A stretch of 44,372 nt of DNA, taken from an uncultured Bacilli bacterium (lineage in GTDB: Bacteria > Bacillota_I > Bacilli_A > RFN20 > CAG-449). The translations under genes and the position numbers were made by a program. The stretch's first letter is position 1, and the number at the start of each line of letters is the position of its first letter. Under the pieces are notes generated by a model that saw only the letters and a list, made by a program, of their open reading frames with translations, made no database searches and was not told the origin of the DNA. Shown here piece by piece: positions 7,393-16,034 of this stretch. The stretch covers positions 1 to 44,372 of the forward strand of contig CANQWG010000007.1 of the NCBI GenBank assembly GCA_947627505.1, given 5' to 3'.

Positions 7393-8295
7393 ATGAAAAG
7401 CGTAACGATTCAAATAGACGAAACACAAATCGCAAAGATTATGAATCACTTTGAAGGCTATGAACAAGAGGCTAAAGGTGATTATCTTTTATATCGTGCC
7501 GAAAACGAAGACTGCGCGGTAACAATTTACACTTCCAAAAAAGGTTTTAAAGCCGTTTTTACCGGCGATAAATGTCTTGAAGTCGCTTCTCTTTTTAGCG
7601 ATCAAGCGACGCTTAATACGCCAAAAACCACTATTAATTCCTCATGGCAAGATTTAAATAATCAATTCGGTTCCGATGAAGTCGGAGTCGGTGATTTTTT
7701 CGGACCGATGATTGTCGTTGCTTGTTACGTAAGCAAAGATGATATTTCGTGGCTGCAAGAACTTGGCGTCGACGATTCCAAAAAATTGAAAGATCACAAA
7801 ATTATCGAGATCGTTCCACAACTTTTAAAGCGAATTCCGCATTCGAAATTGTGCTTAGATAACGTTACTTACAATCAGCAAATCGCTTTAGGTATCAATA
7901 TGAATGAATTGAAAAGCAAACTTCACAATCGAGCTCTTTACAATGTGATTCATCGTCAAAAAGTCGACTTTTACCATGTCTATGTCGACCAATTTGTTAG
8001 TGAAAAGCATTATTATGAATACATTAAAAATGAAACTAAACGAATCGACAATATCATTTTTAAAACCAAAGGCGAAAGCTATTTTCCTAGTGTTGCCGTC
8101 GCTTCTTTAATCGCTCGTTACAGTTTTTTAAAAGCGATGGAAGTAATGAGTGAAAAATATGCGCTTGAATTTCCTAAAGGTGCTTCTTTTTCTGTCGATC
8201 AATTCGCAGATGCCTTCGTTCAAAAGTACGGCAAAGACGAACTTGCGAAAGTGGCAAAACTCAATTTCGTCAATTATAAAAAATTTTTAAGTTAA
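7393..8295 (+). CDS. rnhC: ribonuclease HIII
   Basis: Cuts RNA in RNA-DNA hybrids (R-loops, primers). At 300 residues it has the RNase HIII layout: an N-terminal TBP-like substrate-binding domain (about 1-80), then the type 2 RNase H fold starting GSDEVGVGDFFGP (catalytic D95, E96), GVDDSKKL and the substrate-binding block KGESYFPSVAVASLIARY. RNase HIII is typical of low-GC Gram-positives. Ribosome-binding site AGAGGAAAAT before ATG. Single-gene transcript ended by the hairpin at 8299-8326; divergent from mutS2, as in Bacillus, where rnhC lies close to mutSB. Confidence 0.95.
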   Translation: MKSVTIQIDETQIAKIMNHFEGYEQEAKGDYLLYRAENEDCAVTIYTSKKGFKAVFTGDKCLEVASLFSDQATLNTPKTTINSSWQDLNNQFGSDEVGVGDFFGPMIVVACYVSKDDISWLQELGVDDSKKLKDHKIIEIVPQLLKRIPHSKLCLDNVTYNQQIALGINMNELKSKLHNRALYNVIHRQKVDFYHVYVDQFVSEKHYYEYIKNETKRIDNIIFKTKGESYFPSVAVASLIARYSFLKAMEVMSEKYALEFPKGASFSVDQFADAFVQKYGKDELAKVAKLNFVNYKKFLS

Positions 8296-8298
8296 ATG

Positions 8299-8326
8299 CT
8301 TGAAAAAGGCTTTTTTAAGGCTTTTT
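8299..8326 (+). terminator. terminator of rnhC
   Basis: CTTGAAAAA pairs with TTTTTTAAG across a GGC loop (one G-T pair), then GCTTTTT. AT-rich but complete over 9 bp. Confidence 0.6.
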
Positions 8327-8425
8327 ACATATGTGAATAATTTATTTTTTTACTTTGCTTTTTTTCAATTTTCGAAAGCGACGATTTTTTATCGTGACAT
8401 ATTTATCATAAAGATAAAAAAATGA

Positions 8426-8454
8426 TTGCAATATGTGAAGGTTACTATTATAAT
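8426..8454 (+). promoter_or_regulatory. promoter of the polyamine operon
   Basis: TTGCAA, a 17-bp spacer and TATAAT. Transcription would start near 8461. The longer frame that opens at 8426 begins inside this -35 box and cannot be the true start of the regulator. Confidence 0.8.
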
Positions 8455-8521
8455 GCTTCTCGGTTTACAATTACTAAACTTTTTTCTTAACATTACAAAA
8501 CCGGAAAAGGAGGTCACATTA

Positions 8522-9058
8522 TTGAAAATCGGCAAAAGAATCAAAGAACTGAGAACCCTTTATAATCTGACCCAAGAAGAGCTCGCTAATCGCTTGGAAT
8601 TGACAAAAGGCTATATCTCCCAATTAGAGAACGATTTAACCGAACCCAGCGTTTCGACTCTTGAAGATATCGTCTTGGCGTTAGGCACCACTTTAAGTGA
8701 ATTCTTTAAAGAAGAAGACTCAAAAGTGCCGATCGTCTTTCGAAAAGATGATTACTTCATCAAGGATTATCAAGGGTATTCCATCACTTGGCTTGTCACC
8801 AACTCCCAGAAAAATGAGATGGAACCAATTTTAATAACGATCTTACCTAACCAGAAAACCGACAATGACTATCCTCATGAGGGTCAAGAATTCGGTTACG
8901 TGCTTGAAGGTGAAATTGAATTGCATCTCGACAAAGATGTTTATCGTATCAAAAAAGGCGAAACCTTTTACTTCGATTCAAACAAAAATCATTATTTGGC
9001 AAACTGTAAAAATAAAATCTGTCGCATTGTATGGATTTCAAGTCCCCCAAACTTTTAA
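8522..9058 (+). CDS. XRE-family regulator with cupin domain (polyamine operon)
   Basis: A PuuR-like regulator: helix-turn-helix in the first 60 residues (RIKELRTLYNLTQEELANRL, then LTKGYISQLEN) and a C-terminal cupin barrel (about 85-178; PHEGQEFGYVLEGE, KKGETFYF) that in relatives binds a small ligand. Start chosen as TTG 8522: AAAAGGAGGT lies 8 nt upstream, giving 178 residues. It is the first gene of the pot operon, the usual place for the local polyamine-responsive repressor, and is co-transcribed with potA 40 bp downstream. Ligand (putrescine or spermidine) is inferred from context. Confidence 0.88.
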   Translation: MKIGKRIKELRTLYNLTQEELANRLELTKGYISQLENDLTEPSVSTLEDIVLALGTTLSEFFKEEDSKVPIVFRKDDYFIKDYQGYSITWLVTNSQKNEMEPILITILPNQKTDNDYPHEGQEFGYVLEGEIELHLDKDVYRIKKGETFYFDSNKNHYLANCKNKICRIVWISSPPNF

Positions 9059-9098
9059 TTCAATAGTAAATTATCGATTATTAAAAAAGGAGTAACAT

Positions 9099-10616
9099 AT
9101 GGAAAACGAAAACAAAGACGTTATTATCGAACTTATCGACGTCAACAAAAAATTTGATGACAGTTACGCAGTGGAAAATTTTAATCTTACTGTCAAAAAG
9201 GGACAATTTGTCACTTTCTTAGGTCCTTCGGGTTGTGGAAAGACCACGACGCTAAGAATGATTGCCGGTTTTGAAATTCCCACCAGCGGTAAAATTCTTT
9301 TAAATGGCCAAGACATCGCTCAATTGCCTCCATATTTAAGACCTGTCAATACGGTATTTCAACGATATGCTCTTTTCCCTCACCTCGATGTCTACGACAA
9401 TATCGCCTTTGGGTTAAAAATGAAACGAGTGGAAAAAGTCGTTAAAGATCGTCATGGTCGCGATAAAATCAAAAAAGTCAAACTTTCGCAAAAAGAGATC
9501 GATGAAAAAGTAACGCGAGCTTTAAAAATCGTGGATTTGGAACAATTCGAATCTCGTAACGTGACTACCCTTTCCGGCGGACAACAGCAGCGAGTAGCCA
9601 TCGCAAGAGCAATCGTCAACGAACCGCAGATTCTCTTGCTCGATGAACCACTTGGAGCCTTGGACTTAAAAATGCGAAAAGAGATGCAAGTCGAATTGAA
9701 AAATATGCATCGTAAGTTAGGCATCACTTTTATTTACGTCACTCACGATCAAGAAGAAGCTTTGACGATGTCGGATATGATCGTCGTCATGAAAGACGGC
9801 CAAATTCAACAAATCGGAAAACCCGAAGATATCTACAACGAACCGGCGAATGCCTATGTGGCGGATTTCATCGGTGAATCCAACATCTATGTCGGCTCGA
9901 TGTATGGCGATAAGAAAGTTCGTTTTTTAGGAAAAGTATTCGATTGTGTCGACGATTTCCCTTTGCATGAGAAAGTCGATGTTGTCATTCGTCCCGAGGA
10001 TTTTAAAATCACGAAACCTGAAGATGGAATGGTCAAAGGAAAGATTACGGATTGCATCTTTAAAGGCATTCACTATCAATACACGATCATGGTCGGCAAA
10101 AACGAAGTTCTAGTTCAATCAACCAAAGAAACTCCGGTCGGAATCGAAGTCGGATTGAGCGTTAAGCCTGATTTAATCCATATTATGAAAAGAAACATCT
10201 CTTCAAATGTCTATGAGGGTTATATCAATAAAAACAATGATCTTTGCTTTGCCGAAGCCACTTGGGAATGCGATGTAACTTCCTTGATTAAAGATTCTCA
10301 CATTGACGAAGAAGGTTATCTTGTCGACAAAGGTAATAAACGTTACGACTTAACCGACGCCGAAGTAACCGTTGAAGTCGATATGAACGATATTGAAATC
10401 AGCGATAATCTCGAAGAAGGAAATATCACTGGCGAAATTATTGAAATGGTCTATGTCGGCGATCATTATCGTCTTATCGTAAGAACCGAAGAGGAAGATG
10501 ATTTTGCGGTCGATACCGAATGGACTTGGAACGAAAACGATATTGTAAGCGTTAAAATCCCCAAAGAAAAGATTCACATGACATTAAAAGGAGAGCTTTC
10601 CAAATATGAAATTTAG
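9099..10616 (+). CDS. potA: PotA, polyamine ABC transporter ATPase, extended
   Basis: Energises spermidine/putrescine import. Walker A GPSGCGKTT (42-50), signature SGGQQQRVAIARA, Walker B LLLDEPLGALD and switch THDQEEAL are intact. Two oddities: a Lys-rich insertion of about 20 residues after NIAFGLKMKR in the helical region, and a length of 505 residues against about 370 for the family. The extra C-terminal part (about 370-505) is acidic and looks like a second regulatory TOBE-like segment after the first. The reading frame overlaps potB by 11 nt. Mycoplasma-type PotA proteins are also enlarged, so this may be a lineage feature. Confidence 0.92.
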   Translation: MENENKDVIIELIDVNKKFDDSYAVENFNLTVKKGQFVTFLGPSGCGKTTTLRMIAGFEIPTSGKILLNGQDIAQLPPYLRPVNTVFQRYALFPHLDVYDNIAFGLKMKRVEKVVKDRHGRDKIKKVKLSQKEIDEKVTRALKIVDLEQFESRNVTTLSGGQQQRVAIARAIVNEPQILLLDEPLGALDLKMRKEMQVELKNMHRKLGITFIYVTHDQEEALTMSDMIVVMKDGQIQQIGKPEDIYNEPANAYVADFIGESNIYVGSMYGDKKVRFLGKVFDCVDDFPLHEKVDVVIRPEDFKITKPEDGMVKGKITDCIFKGIHYQYTIMVGKNEVLVQSTKETPVGIEVGLSVKPDLIHIMKRNISSNVYEGYINKNNDLCFAEATWECDVTSLIKDSHIDEEGYLVDKGNKRYDLTDAEVTVEVDMNDIEISDNLEEGNITGEIIEMVYVGDHYRLIVRTEEEDDFAVDTEWTWNENDIVSVKIPKEKIHMTLKGELSKYEI

Positions 10617-11406
10617 ATTTCAGCGAAAGTATCTTTCGCTTCCTTACATTCTCTTCTTTCTTTTCTTTGTGATTGCTCCGGTCGTTTTGATCGTCTTCTA
10701 TGCTTTTACCAATAAAACAACCGGCAATTTTTCTTTCGACAATGTCGTAAAGTTTTTTTCCGATTCAACTAACACCAACGTTTTATTGATTTCCCTTTGC
10801 TATGGATTGATAAACACGGTGTTATGTCTTTTAATCGGTTATCCGATCGCGTATTTTTTAGCTGATCGTAAAATCAATCGCTCCGCGGTCCTTGTTACCC
10901 TTTTTATTATGCCGATGTGGATTAATTTCGTAATCAGAACCGGTGCGACACGCGATCTATTGACTTGGATCGGTCTATCGGGAGGTTCCTATCCGGAATT
11001 AGCGACGCTCATCGGTCTTGTTTATAACTATTTACCATTCACGATTTTGCCTTTGTATTCTACGATGCTTAAGATGGACCGCAATCAGATTGAAGCGGGT
11101 ATGGATCTTGGCGCTAACCCTTTTAAAAACTTTTTTAAAGTAATCATTCCAATGACGATGCCCGGCATCGTTTCAGGAGCGACGATGGTGTTTATGCCGA
11201 CGCTTTCTTCTTATGTCATTTCCGACATTCTATCAGAGTACAATGTCGTTTTATTCGGAAGTTATATCGATCTATATTTCAATCAATCCGATTGGAATTT
11301 CGGCTCCTTCATGGCGTTAATCATGTTGGTTTTGATTCTTATAAGCGTCTTTGTCACTAGAAAATTTGCCGGTGATGAAGATAGCGGAAGGAGATCTATA
11401 TGGTAA
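10606..11406 (+). CDS. potB: PotB, polyamine transporter permease
   Basis: 266-residue inner permease with about six membrane segments and the EAA loop (EAGMDLGANPFKNFFKVIIP) that docks on PotA. Starts within potA (GGAGAG before ATG) and overlaps potC by 7 nt, so the four transporter proteins are translationally coupled. Length is typical for PotB. Confidence 0.93.
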   Translation: MKFRFQRKYLSLPYILFFLFFVIAPVVLIVFYAFTNKTTGNFSFDNVVKFFSDSTNTNVLLISLCYGLINTVLCLLIGYPIAYFLADRKINRSAVLVTLFIMPMWINFVIRTGATRDLLTWIGLSGGSYPELATLIGLVYNYLPFTILPLYSTMLKMDRNQIEAGMDLGANPFKNFFKVIIPMTMPGIVSGATMVFMPTLSSYVISDILSEYNVVLFGSYIDLYFNQSDWNFGSFMALIMLVLILISVFVTRKFAGDEDSGRRSIW

Positions 11407-12206
11407 GAAAAATTTTAGCGCGATGCTTTATTTATTTAATGCTTTTATTGATGTATCTTCCGATTTTGGTTTTAGTTGTCTATTCCTTTACCGTCAGCGA
11501 TCAAATCGGGGTATGGACCGGATTTTCTTTGAAACTCTACGCTGATTTGTTTAACAATCACGATTTGATGGACGCGGTCAAAAACACCTTTATCATCGCA
11601 ATATGCAGTGCAGTCGTCTCGACGATTATTGGAACTCTCGGTGCAATTGGAGCTTATTATTCGTCTTCAAGAGCCAAAAAAGCGATTGAAACCATGACCC
11701 AACTTCCGGTAGTCAACGCCGAAATCGTGATGGCCCTCTCTTTAGCGGTGTTGGTGGTCGCTCTTTCTTGGAAATTCACCTTTTTCACATTGCTTATTGG
11801 GCACGTCGTTTTGACCGTAGCTTTCGTCTATTTAAATGTAAAGCCGAAGTTAATGCAAATGGATCCTAACACCTATGAAGCGGCACTTGACCTTGGTGCC
11901 AAACCGCGTTATGCCCTTTACAAAGTGATTTTACCGGAAATTTTACCAGGGATTCTTTCGGGATTTATGATTTCCATTACGTTATCACTGGATGATTTTG
12001 TAATCACCCAATATTTAAAAGAACCCTCTTTTGAAACCATTTCCACCTATATTCAAAAAATCATTGCCAAACACCCGATTCCACCGGAAGTAAGAGCCTT
12101 AGCTACTTTGATTTTTGTCATCGTCTTAGTTTCTGTGGTCGGTAAAACAATCTACAGCAATCACAAGGCAAAGGTAATCGCCAAACGTAAAAAAGGAGGA
12201 TTATAG
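11400..12206 (+). CDS. potC: PotC, polyamine transporter permease
   Basis: 268 residues, about six membrane segments, EAA loop EAALDLGAKPRYALYKVILP. Pairs with PotB to form the channel. Ribosome-binding site GGAAGGAG before ATG 11400, inside the end of potB. potD begins 1 nt after its stop. Confidence 0.93.
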   Translation: MVRKILARCFIYLMLLLMYLPILVLVVYSFTVSDQIGVWTGFSLKLYADLFNNHDLMDAVKNTFIIAICSAVVSTIIGTLGAIGAYYSSSRAKKAIETMTQLPVVNAEIVMALSLAVLVVALSWKFTFFTLLIGHVVLTVAFVYLNVKPKLMQMDPNTYEAALDLGAKPRYALYKVILPEILPGILSGFMISITLSLDDFVITQYLKEPSFETISTYIQKIIAKHPIPPEVRALATLIFVIVLVSVVGKTIYSNHKAKVIAKRKKGGL

Positions 12207-12207
12207 A

Positions 12208-13938
12208 ATGAAACAATCATTGATGCTATTAATCTCGCTCTTTGTTACCGCACTGGCTTCAGGAGTGAATGTTCCTTCTGCTTCTTTGAAAAATACTTTG
12301 CATGTAAAACAGCATCTTGATCAAGCGGATTATAGTGGCAAAACTTTAACGATCTACAATAGCTTTGACTATATCAATGAAGATTTAATCGACGCTTTTG
12401 AAGAAGAAACCGGCGCGAAAGTAAATTACTACACTTTCGACACCAATGAAACGATGTACAATCAGTTTACCTTACAACCCGAAGGAACATACGATTTGGT
12501 CTGCACTTCAGATTATATGATTCAAAGAATGATTCGCGAAGGACTTTTAGAATCCGTCGATATCGCCAAAGAATGCCCTATCTATGATACTTACGCTTCC
12601 AATATCGTCCGTGGCAAATTAAAGTCGATGTTCGCAGATACCGATAACGATGGCATTAAAGACACTTCTTTAGATTCTTACGCGGCCGGTTATATGTGGG
12701 GAACTTTAGGTATCATTTACGATCCTTATTGCAGCGATACCATTAAGGAAGATGTCAAATCATGGGATGTTTTTTGGGATCCGACTTATCGCAATTTGAT
12801 TTCGATTAAAAATTCGATGCGCGATACGTTTACGGTCGGATTAATCCACGCTTATAGCGGAAGCAACTTTTCAAATACTGAAGATATTTTAAACCCGGCT
12901 CGAGAAGAGTATTTAAATAAACTAAAAAATGCCTCGAATCAAGAAGAAATAGATACTTTAAGAGCTGAATACAACGAAGTCGTCCAAGGAATCCTTGATT
13001 TAGTGATCACCGAAGAAAACTATGAAGATATTATCGATGTCGTCAATCACGAATTGATTGAACTTAAAAAGAACATCTTCGGATTTGAAGTCGATTCAGG
13101 AAAAAACGATATTGTCACCGGTAAAATCAAGATGAATTTAGCGTGGTCGGGAGATGCGGTGTATTCGATTGACGTGGCGATGGAACAACAAGAAAAAGTT
13201 CTTGAATATTATGTTCCTGAAGAAGGTAGCAACATTTGGTACGATGGATGGGTTTTTCCAAAAGGTTGCGATAAAGAGCTTGCTTGTGCCTTTGTCGATT
13301 TTATCTCCGATCCTTACAATGCTTCGCAAAATATGGATTATACCGGTTACACTCCGTTTATTACCAGTGAAGAAGTTTTCAACATGGCTTCTGATTGGTA
13401 TGGTTGTGCCGATTATTTTGAAGGTCGTGAATATTACGATTCAGTTGATGTCGACGAAGATGGTAATGAAATCGAAGTCGATCCGACCTTAGTTCATTAC
13501 GATGATAAATTTTACGTTTGTATCAAAGATTCGATAAATCATCTTCCGACCGATGAAGAATACTTTGAAGAAGTCGATCCTGAAGAATATGTCTTTGAAG
13601 AACCTTACGACTTAAAGTTCTTATTTGAAGGACATATAAGCCCCGAGCGCAACGGAATCATCTATCCTTTACAAGAATCTCAAAATGGATTGATGACTCA
13701 GTATCCCGATGAAGAGACGATCGCTCGATGCGCTGTGATGAACGATTTTGAAGACGCCAACAATGACGTCGTCATCATGTGGGGTCAAATTCGTGCCTAC
13801 ACCAATATGGTTCCTTATTATGTGATTCTCGGTGTTTCCGCCGGCATTATTTTGACTTTCTTTATCTATCAAATCGTAAAAAGACATGTATCATCAAGAA
13901 ATAAAAGATTGTTGTCCCAAAAAAACAATCATAACTGA
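12208..13938 (+). CDS. potD: PotD-like polyamine-binding protein, membrane-anchored
   Basis: Captures the polyamine outside the cell and delivers it to PotBC. The N-terminus is a signal-like hydrophobic stretch without a lipobox Cys. The extracytoplasmic solute-binding fold follows (LTIYNSFDYINEDLIDAFEEETG, YDLVCTSDYMIQRM, GYMWGTLGIIYDP, LAWSGDAVYS, NIWYDGWVFPKG). At 576 residues it is far longer than PotD (about 350). The extra length lies in a helical insert (about 228-280) and a very acidic Asp/Glu-rich insert (about 410-480). A C-terminal membrane helix (537-557) with a basic tail replaces the usual lipid anchor. Last gene of the operon, followed by a strong terminator. Confidence 0.9.
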   Translation: MKQSLMLLISLFVTALASGVNVPSASLKNTLHVKQHLDQADYSGKTLTIYNSFDYINEDLIDAFEEETGAKVNYYTFDTNETMYNQFTLQPEGTYDLVCTSDYMIQRMIREGLLESVDIAKECPIYDTYASNIVRGKLKSMFADTDNDGIKDTSLDSYAAGYMWGTLGIIYDPYCSDTIKEDVKSWDVFWDPTYRNLISIKNSMRDTFTVGLIHAYSGSNFSNTEDILNPAREEYLNKLKNASNQEEIDTLRAEYNEVVQGILDLVITEENYEDIIDVVNHELIELKKNIFGFEVDSGKNDIVTGKIKMNLAWSGDAVYSIDVAMEQQEKVLEYYVPEEGSNIWYDGWVFPKGCDKELACAFVDFISDPYNASQNMDYTGYTPFITSEEVFNMASDWYGCADYFEGREYYDSVDVDEDGNEIEVDPTLVHYDDKFYVCIKDSINHLPTDEEYFEEVDPEEYVFEEPYDLKFLFEGHISPERNGIIYPLQESQNGLMTQYPDEETIARCAVMNDFEDANNDVVIMWGQIRAYTNMVPYYVILGVSAGIILTFFIYQIVKRHVSSRNKRLLSQKNNHN

Positions 13939-13962
13939 TAAAAAATAAATGATGAATAATAT

Positions 13963-14000
13963 AAGGTCTAAAACCTTGTGTATTGGTTTTGGGCCTTTTT
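13963..14000 (+). terminator. terminator of the pot operon
   Basis: A fully paired 13-bp stem (13963-13975 with 13985-13997, two G-T pairs) with a 9-nt loop and a T run. Confidence 0.9.
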
Positions 14001-14044
14001 ATTCAAAGTAAATTATATTTTACGTAGTTCATTTTCAGAATAAA

Positions 14045-14272
14045 TTGATCTTTATCTTTCATGATTTTCCGCTAGGAATTAACCTTACCACCGCGATCAA
14101 CGTCTTTTTACGCCAATCCGTCCGGGCAGGCGGATTTCCGTTTGAAGTGCGTTTGAATCAACCAAACCAAGAAACGATTGCTGCTATAGTAGAGGCAGAA
14201 AGTATTGAACATGATTCTAGTATTAAACACTATTCCGATGTAAACGAAGCACTTCAGAAACTGAAACGATGA
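14045..14272 (+). pseudogene. 5'-truncated RelB/DinJ-family antitoxin remnant
   Basis: The frame matches the RelB/DinJ antitoxin family from GINLTTAINVFLRQSVR and GGFPFEVRLNQPN onward, with a plausible C-terminal toxin-binding tail. The first 20-25 residues, which carry the ribbon strand and first helix, are missing. Upstream in frame there is only non-homologous sequence back to a stop at 14009-14011, with no ATG and no ribosome-binding site; the only start is a TTG. No RelE/YafQ-type toxin follows: the next feature is a terminator. The core of the remnant is noticeably richer in G and C than its flanks, which fits acquisition by transfer followed by decay. Confidence 0.75.
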
Positions 14273-14325
14273 ATCGGATATTGTCTCGACGACTAGAATT
14301 GTTATTTATTCGAAAAATAAAAATG

Positions 14326-14362
14326 CCGTCGTAAGGAAATATAATCCTCTACGACGGTTTTT
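14326..14362. terminator. bidirectional terminator
   Basis: CCGTCGTA pairs with TACGACGG (14326-14333 and 14350-14357), with an inner AGG/CCT. T runs lie on both sides, so it can stop the remnant antitoxin transcript and the converging CBS-protein gene. Confidence 0.85.
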
Positions 14363-14408
14363 ATATGTTTTGCAAGTTTATTTATCTGCCGTTTTAAATT
14401 TTTACGAC

Positions 14409-14819
14409 TTATGTATTACTCATCGTTTTTTTATAAAAATATTCGATAATAGCGCGCCGCTTTACCATTCCCATATAGATGTTACGATCATCGACAATCG
14501 GAATGAAGTTTTGATCAAGCGACATAATCACCAAATCTTCGATTTCGGAATTGATTGAAATCGCTTTGTATTCACGATAACGAGCAATGTCCATCAAATG
14601 GATTTGTTCGGCCTTTTGAAGCGAAAAGCGTCCCTGATCTTTGATGTATTTAAGGATATCACCTTCGGAGATAGTTCCGACAAATTCTCCTTCATGAGTG
14701 ATGATTGGTAACACCGAATAACGATGATAGTCCATTTTTTCAAGCGTCTGTCTTAAAGTATCGTCATCGTAAAGATAAGCACTATCTTTTTTCATCGTCA
14801 AAAAAAATAACAAATTCAT
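14409..14819 (-). CDS. CBS-pair protein
   Basis: 136 residues made only of two CBS motifs (SVLPIITHEGEFVGTISEGDIL and NFIPIVDDRNIYMGMVKRRAII), the kind of small module that binds adenine nucleotides or c-di-AMP. It resembles AcuB/YkuL-type (DarB) single-pair proteins, but I cannot assign a ligand. The start at 14819 is set by AAAAGGAGG nine nt upstream; a longer frame to 14924 would run into the preceding gene and its promoter. It has its own extended -10 promoter at 14841-14849. Confidence 0.8.
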   Translation of the reverse strand: MNLLFFLTMKKDSAYLYDDDTLRQTLEKMDYHRYSVLPIITHEGEFVGTISEGDILKYIKDQGRFSLQKAEQIHLMDIARYREYKAISINSEIEDLVIMSLDQNFIPIVDDRNIYMGMVKRRAIIEYFYKKTMSNT

Positions 14820-14840
14820 CGGCAAGTTCCTCCTTTTGTT

Positions 14841-14849
14841 ATTATACCA
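14841..14849 (-). promoter_or_regulatory. extended -10 promoter of the CBS gene
   Basis: TGGTATAAT on the minus strand, 21 nt before the start codon, within the gap after the C39-type gene. No clear -35. Confidence 0.6.
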
Positions 14850-14856
14850 TATTCCT

Positions 14857-15999
14857 CTAGATATTGTGGTAAGTTTTGATAAAAGAATTGATAAGAGCTT
14901 CGCTTTGAAATAATTGATGTTCATTATCGAAACTTATAAGCAAAGAATTGGCGTTTTCAATAAAAAAAGCGAAGATTCCAAAATTGAATAAGATGAAATT
15001 CAACGTCAGATTATCTTTAATAAAGGCATAGATTAAAGTTAAACAAAAAATGATGAGATATTTTAATCCATTGTAAACAAACATCTTGCGTTCGATTTTA
15101 TCGGCGATTTCCGTTGCTTTTAAATAACCATTTAAGATAGCTGCATCTCGATAAAACTGTGTTTCAAGTTCACTTAAAGCGATTTTTTCATGATTGATCC
15201 GTTTCATCAAATGAAAATAGACTAAACTCCAAGTCAAAAACACAAAAAGGAAAACGAGATACATTAAATCATTGATAATTAAAATGAAAATCAAAGCCAT
15301 AAACGTGATGATGCCATAATGTTTTTTTAATCGTTCTTTAATAAGGTTACTCTTCAATGAAATCAAGTCGATTCTTTTAGAAATTTCAACCTTTTCAATA
15401 AAAGGTGTAATAATCGTTTGATCGATTCGTTTCATCTCTTTTTTTAAGAGACACCTTTTTAATAACTCTAAACTCAAAATAAAAAATAGGTGAACTATAA
15501 AGGCGACTGTTTGTTCACTATAAATCAAAGCGCTCATCAAAACCATCAATTCCAAATACAACAAGACGCAGATATAATAGTTAAAATGATACGGACGTTC
15601 TTCAAACTTTAATTGTTTATGATAATTTGTTTCTCTTAAAAATCTGTTTAAATATCGCTCTTTTAACCATACAAGATCATTTTTCAATATTCCGTATTTC
15701 GGGTCAAAATAAGTGACTTTACGCTTGCTTAATTTTAAGATCAAAATATAATGTGTCATTTCTTGAACTTTAATTAATGCGATGTCGTTTTTTTGTAAAT
15801 CGTTGACGGTTGCTTCATAGCCTTCTAATTCTAGGCCCTCACTTTTTGATATCGTCACAAGATCCAAAAAAGAATAAGCTCCTTTTTTTAAATCCTGCGA
15901 TAATCTAAGATAACGTTTATCGTGACTTAGTCGATAAAGCAGATTTTTAAGGCAACAAAATCCGCAATCATCTTCATTTAATTGTAAGCAATATTTCAC
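14857..15999 (-). CDS. C39-peptidase membrane protein without ABC ATPase
   Basis: The first 130 residues are a C39 peptidase domain, the double-glycine leader protease found at the N-terminus of bacteriocin/peptide ABC exporters. Gln6, catalytic Cys12 (in DDCGFCC), His83 (MTHYILI) and Asp99 (FDPKYG) form a complete active site. About six membrane segments follow (140-360), like an exporter membrane domain. The protein then ends at 380 residues, with no Walker motifs here or in the next genes, whereas full exporters are about 700. It starts at a GTG with AGGTGA upstream, 35 bp after yqfD, and reads as the third gene of the yqfC-yqfD unit. It could be a sporulation-associated membrane protease or a half-exporter with a distant ATPase. 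Confidence 0.7.
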   Translation of the reverse strand: MKYCLQLNEDDCGFCCLKNLLYRLSHDKRYLRLSQDLKKGAYSFLDLVTISKSEGLELEGYEATVNDLQKNDIALIKVQEMTHYILILKLSKRKVTYFDPKYGILKNDLVWLKERYLNRFLRETNYHKQLKFEERPYHFNYYICVLLYLELMVLMSALIYSEQTVAFIVHLFFILSLELLKRCLLKKEMKRIDQTIITPFIEKVEISKRIDLISLKSNLIKERLKKHYGIITFMALIFILIINDLMYLVFLFVFLTWSLVYFHLMKRINHEKIALSELETQFYRDAAILNGYLKATEIADKIERKMFVYNGLKYLIIFCLTLIYAFIKDNLTLNFILFNFGIFAFFIENANSLLISFDNEHQLFQSEALINSFIKTYHNI

Positions 16000-16034
16000 C
16001 TTTAATCACCTATTTATCAATAGGCGAAAAATCA

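Noticed and set aside
8426-8521. Longer N-terminus for the XRE-cupin regulator
   Set aside because: It would start inside the TTGCAA of a perfect promoter, while TTG 8522 has an ideal Shine-Dalgarno sequence.
12208-13938. Stop-codon readthrough or fusion explaining the long PotD
   Set aside because: The frame is continuous with uniform composition; the extra length lies in internal inserts and a terminal helix, not in a second domain.
14820-14924. Longer N-terminus for the CBS protein
   Set aside because: It would overlap the end of the upstream C39-type gene and the extended -10 promoter; AAAAGGAGG supports 14819.
14857-15999. Frameshifted full-length peptide ABC exporter
   Set aside because: No Walker A, signature or Walker B motif was found in the following sequence; the next gene is a CBS-pair protein on its own promoter.
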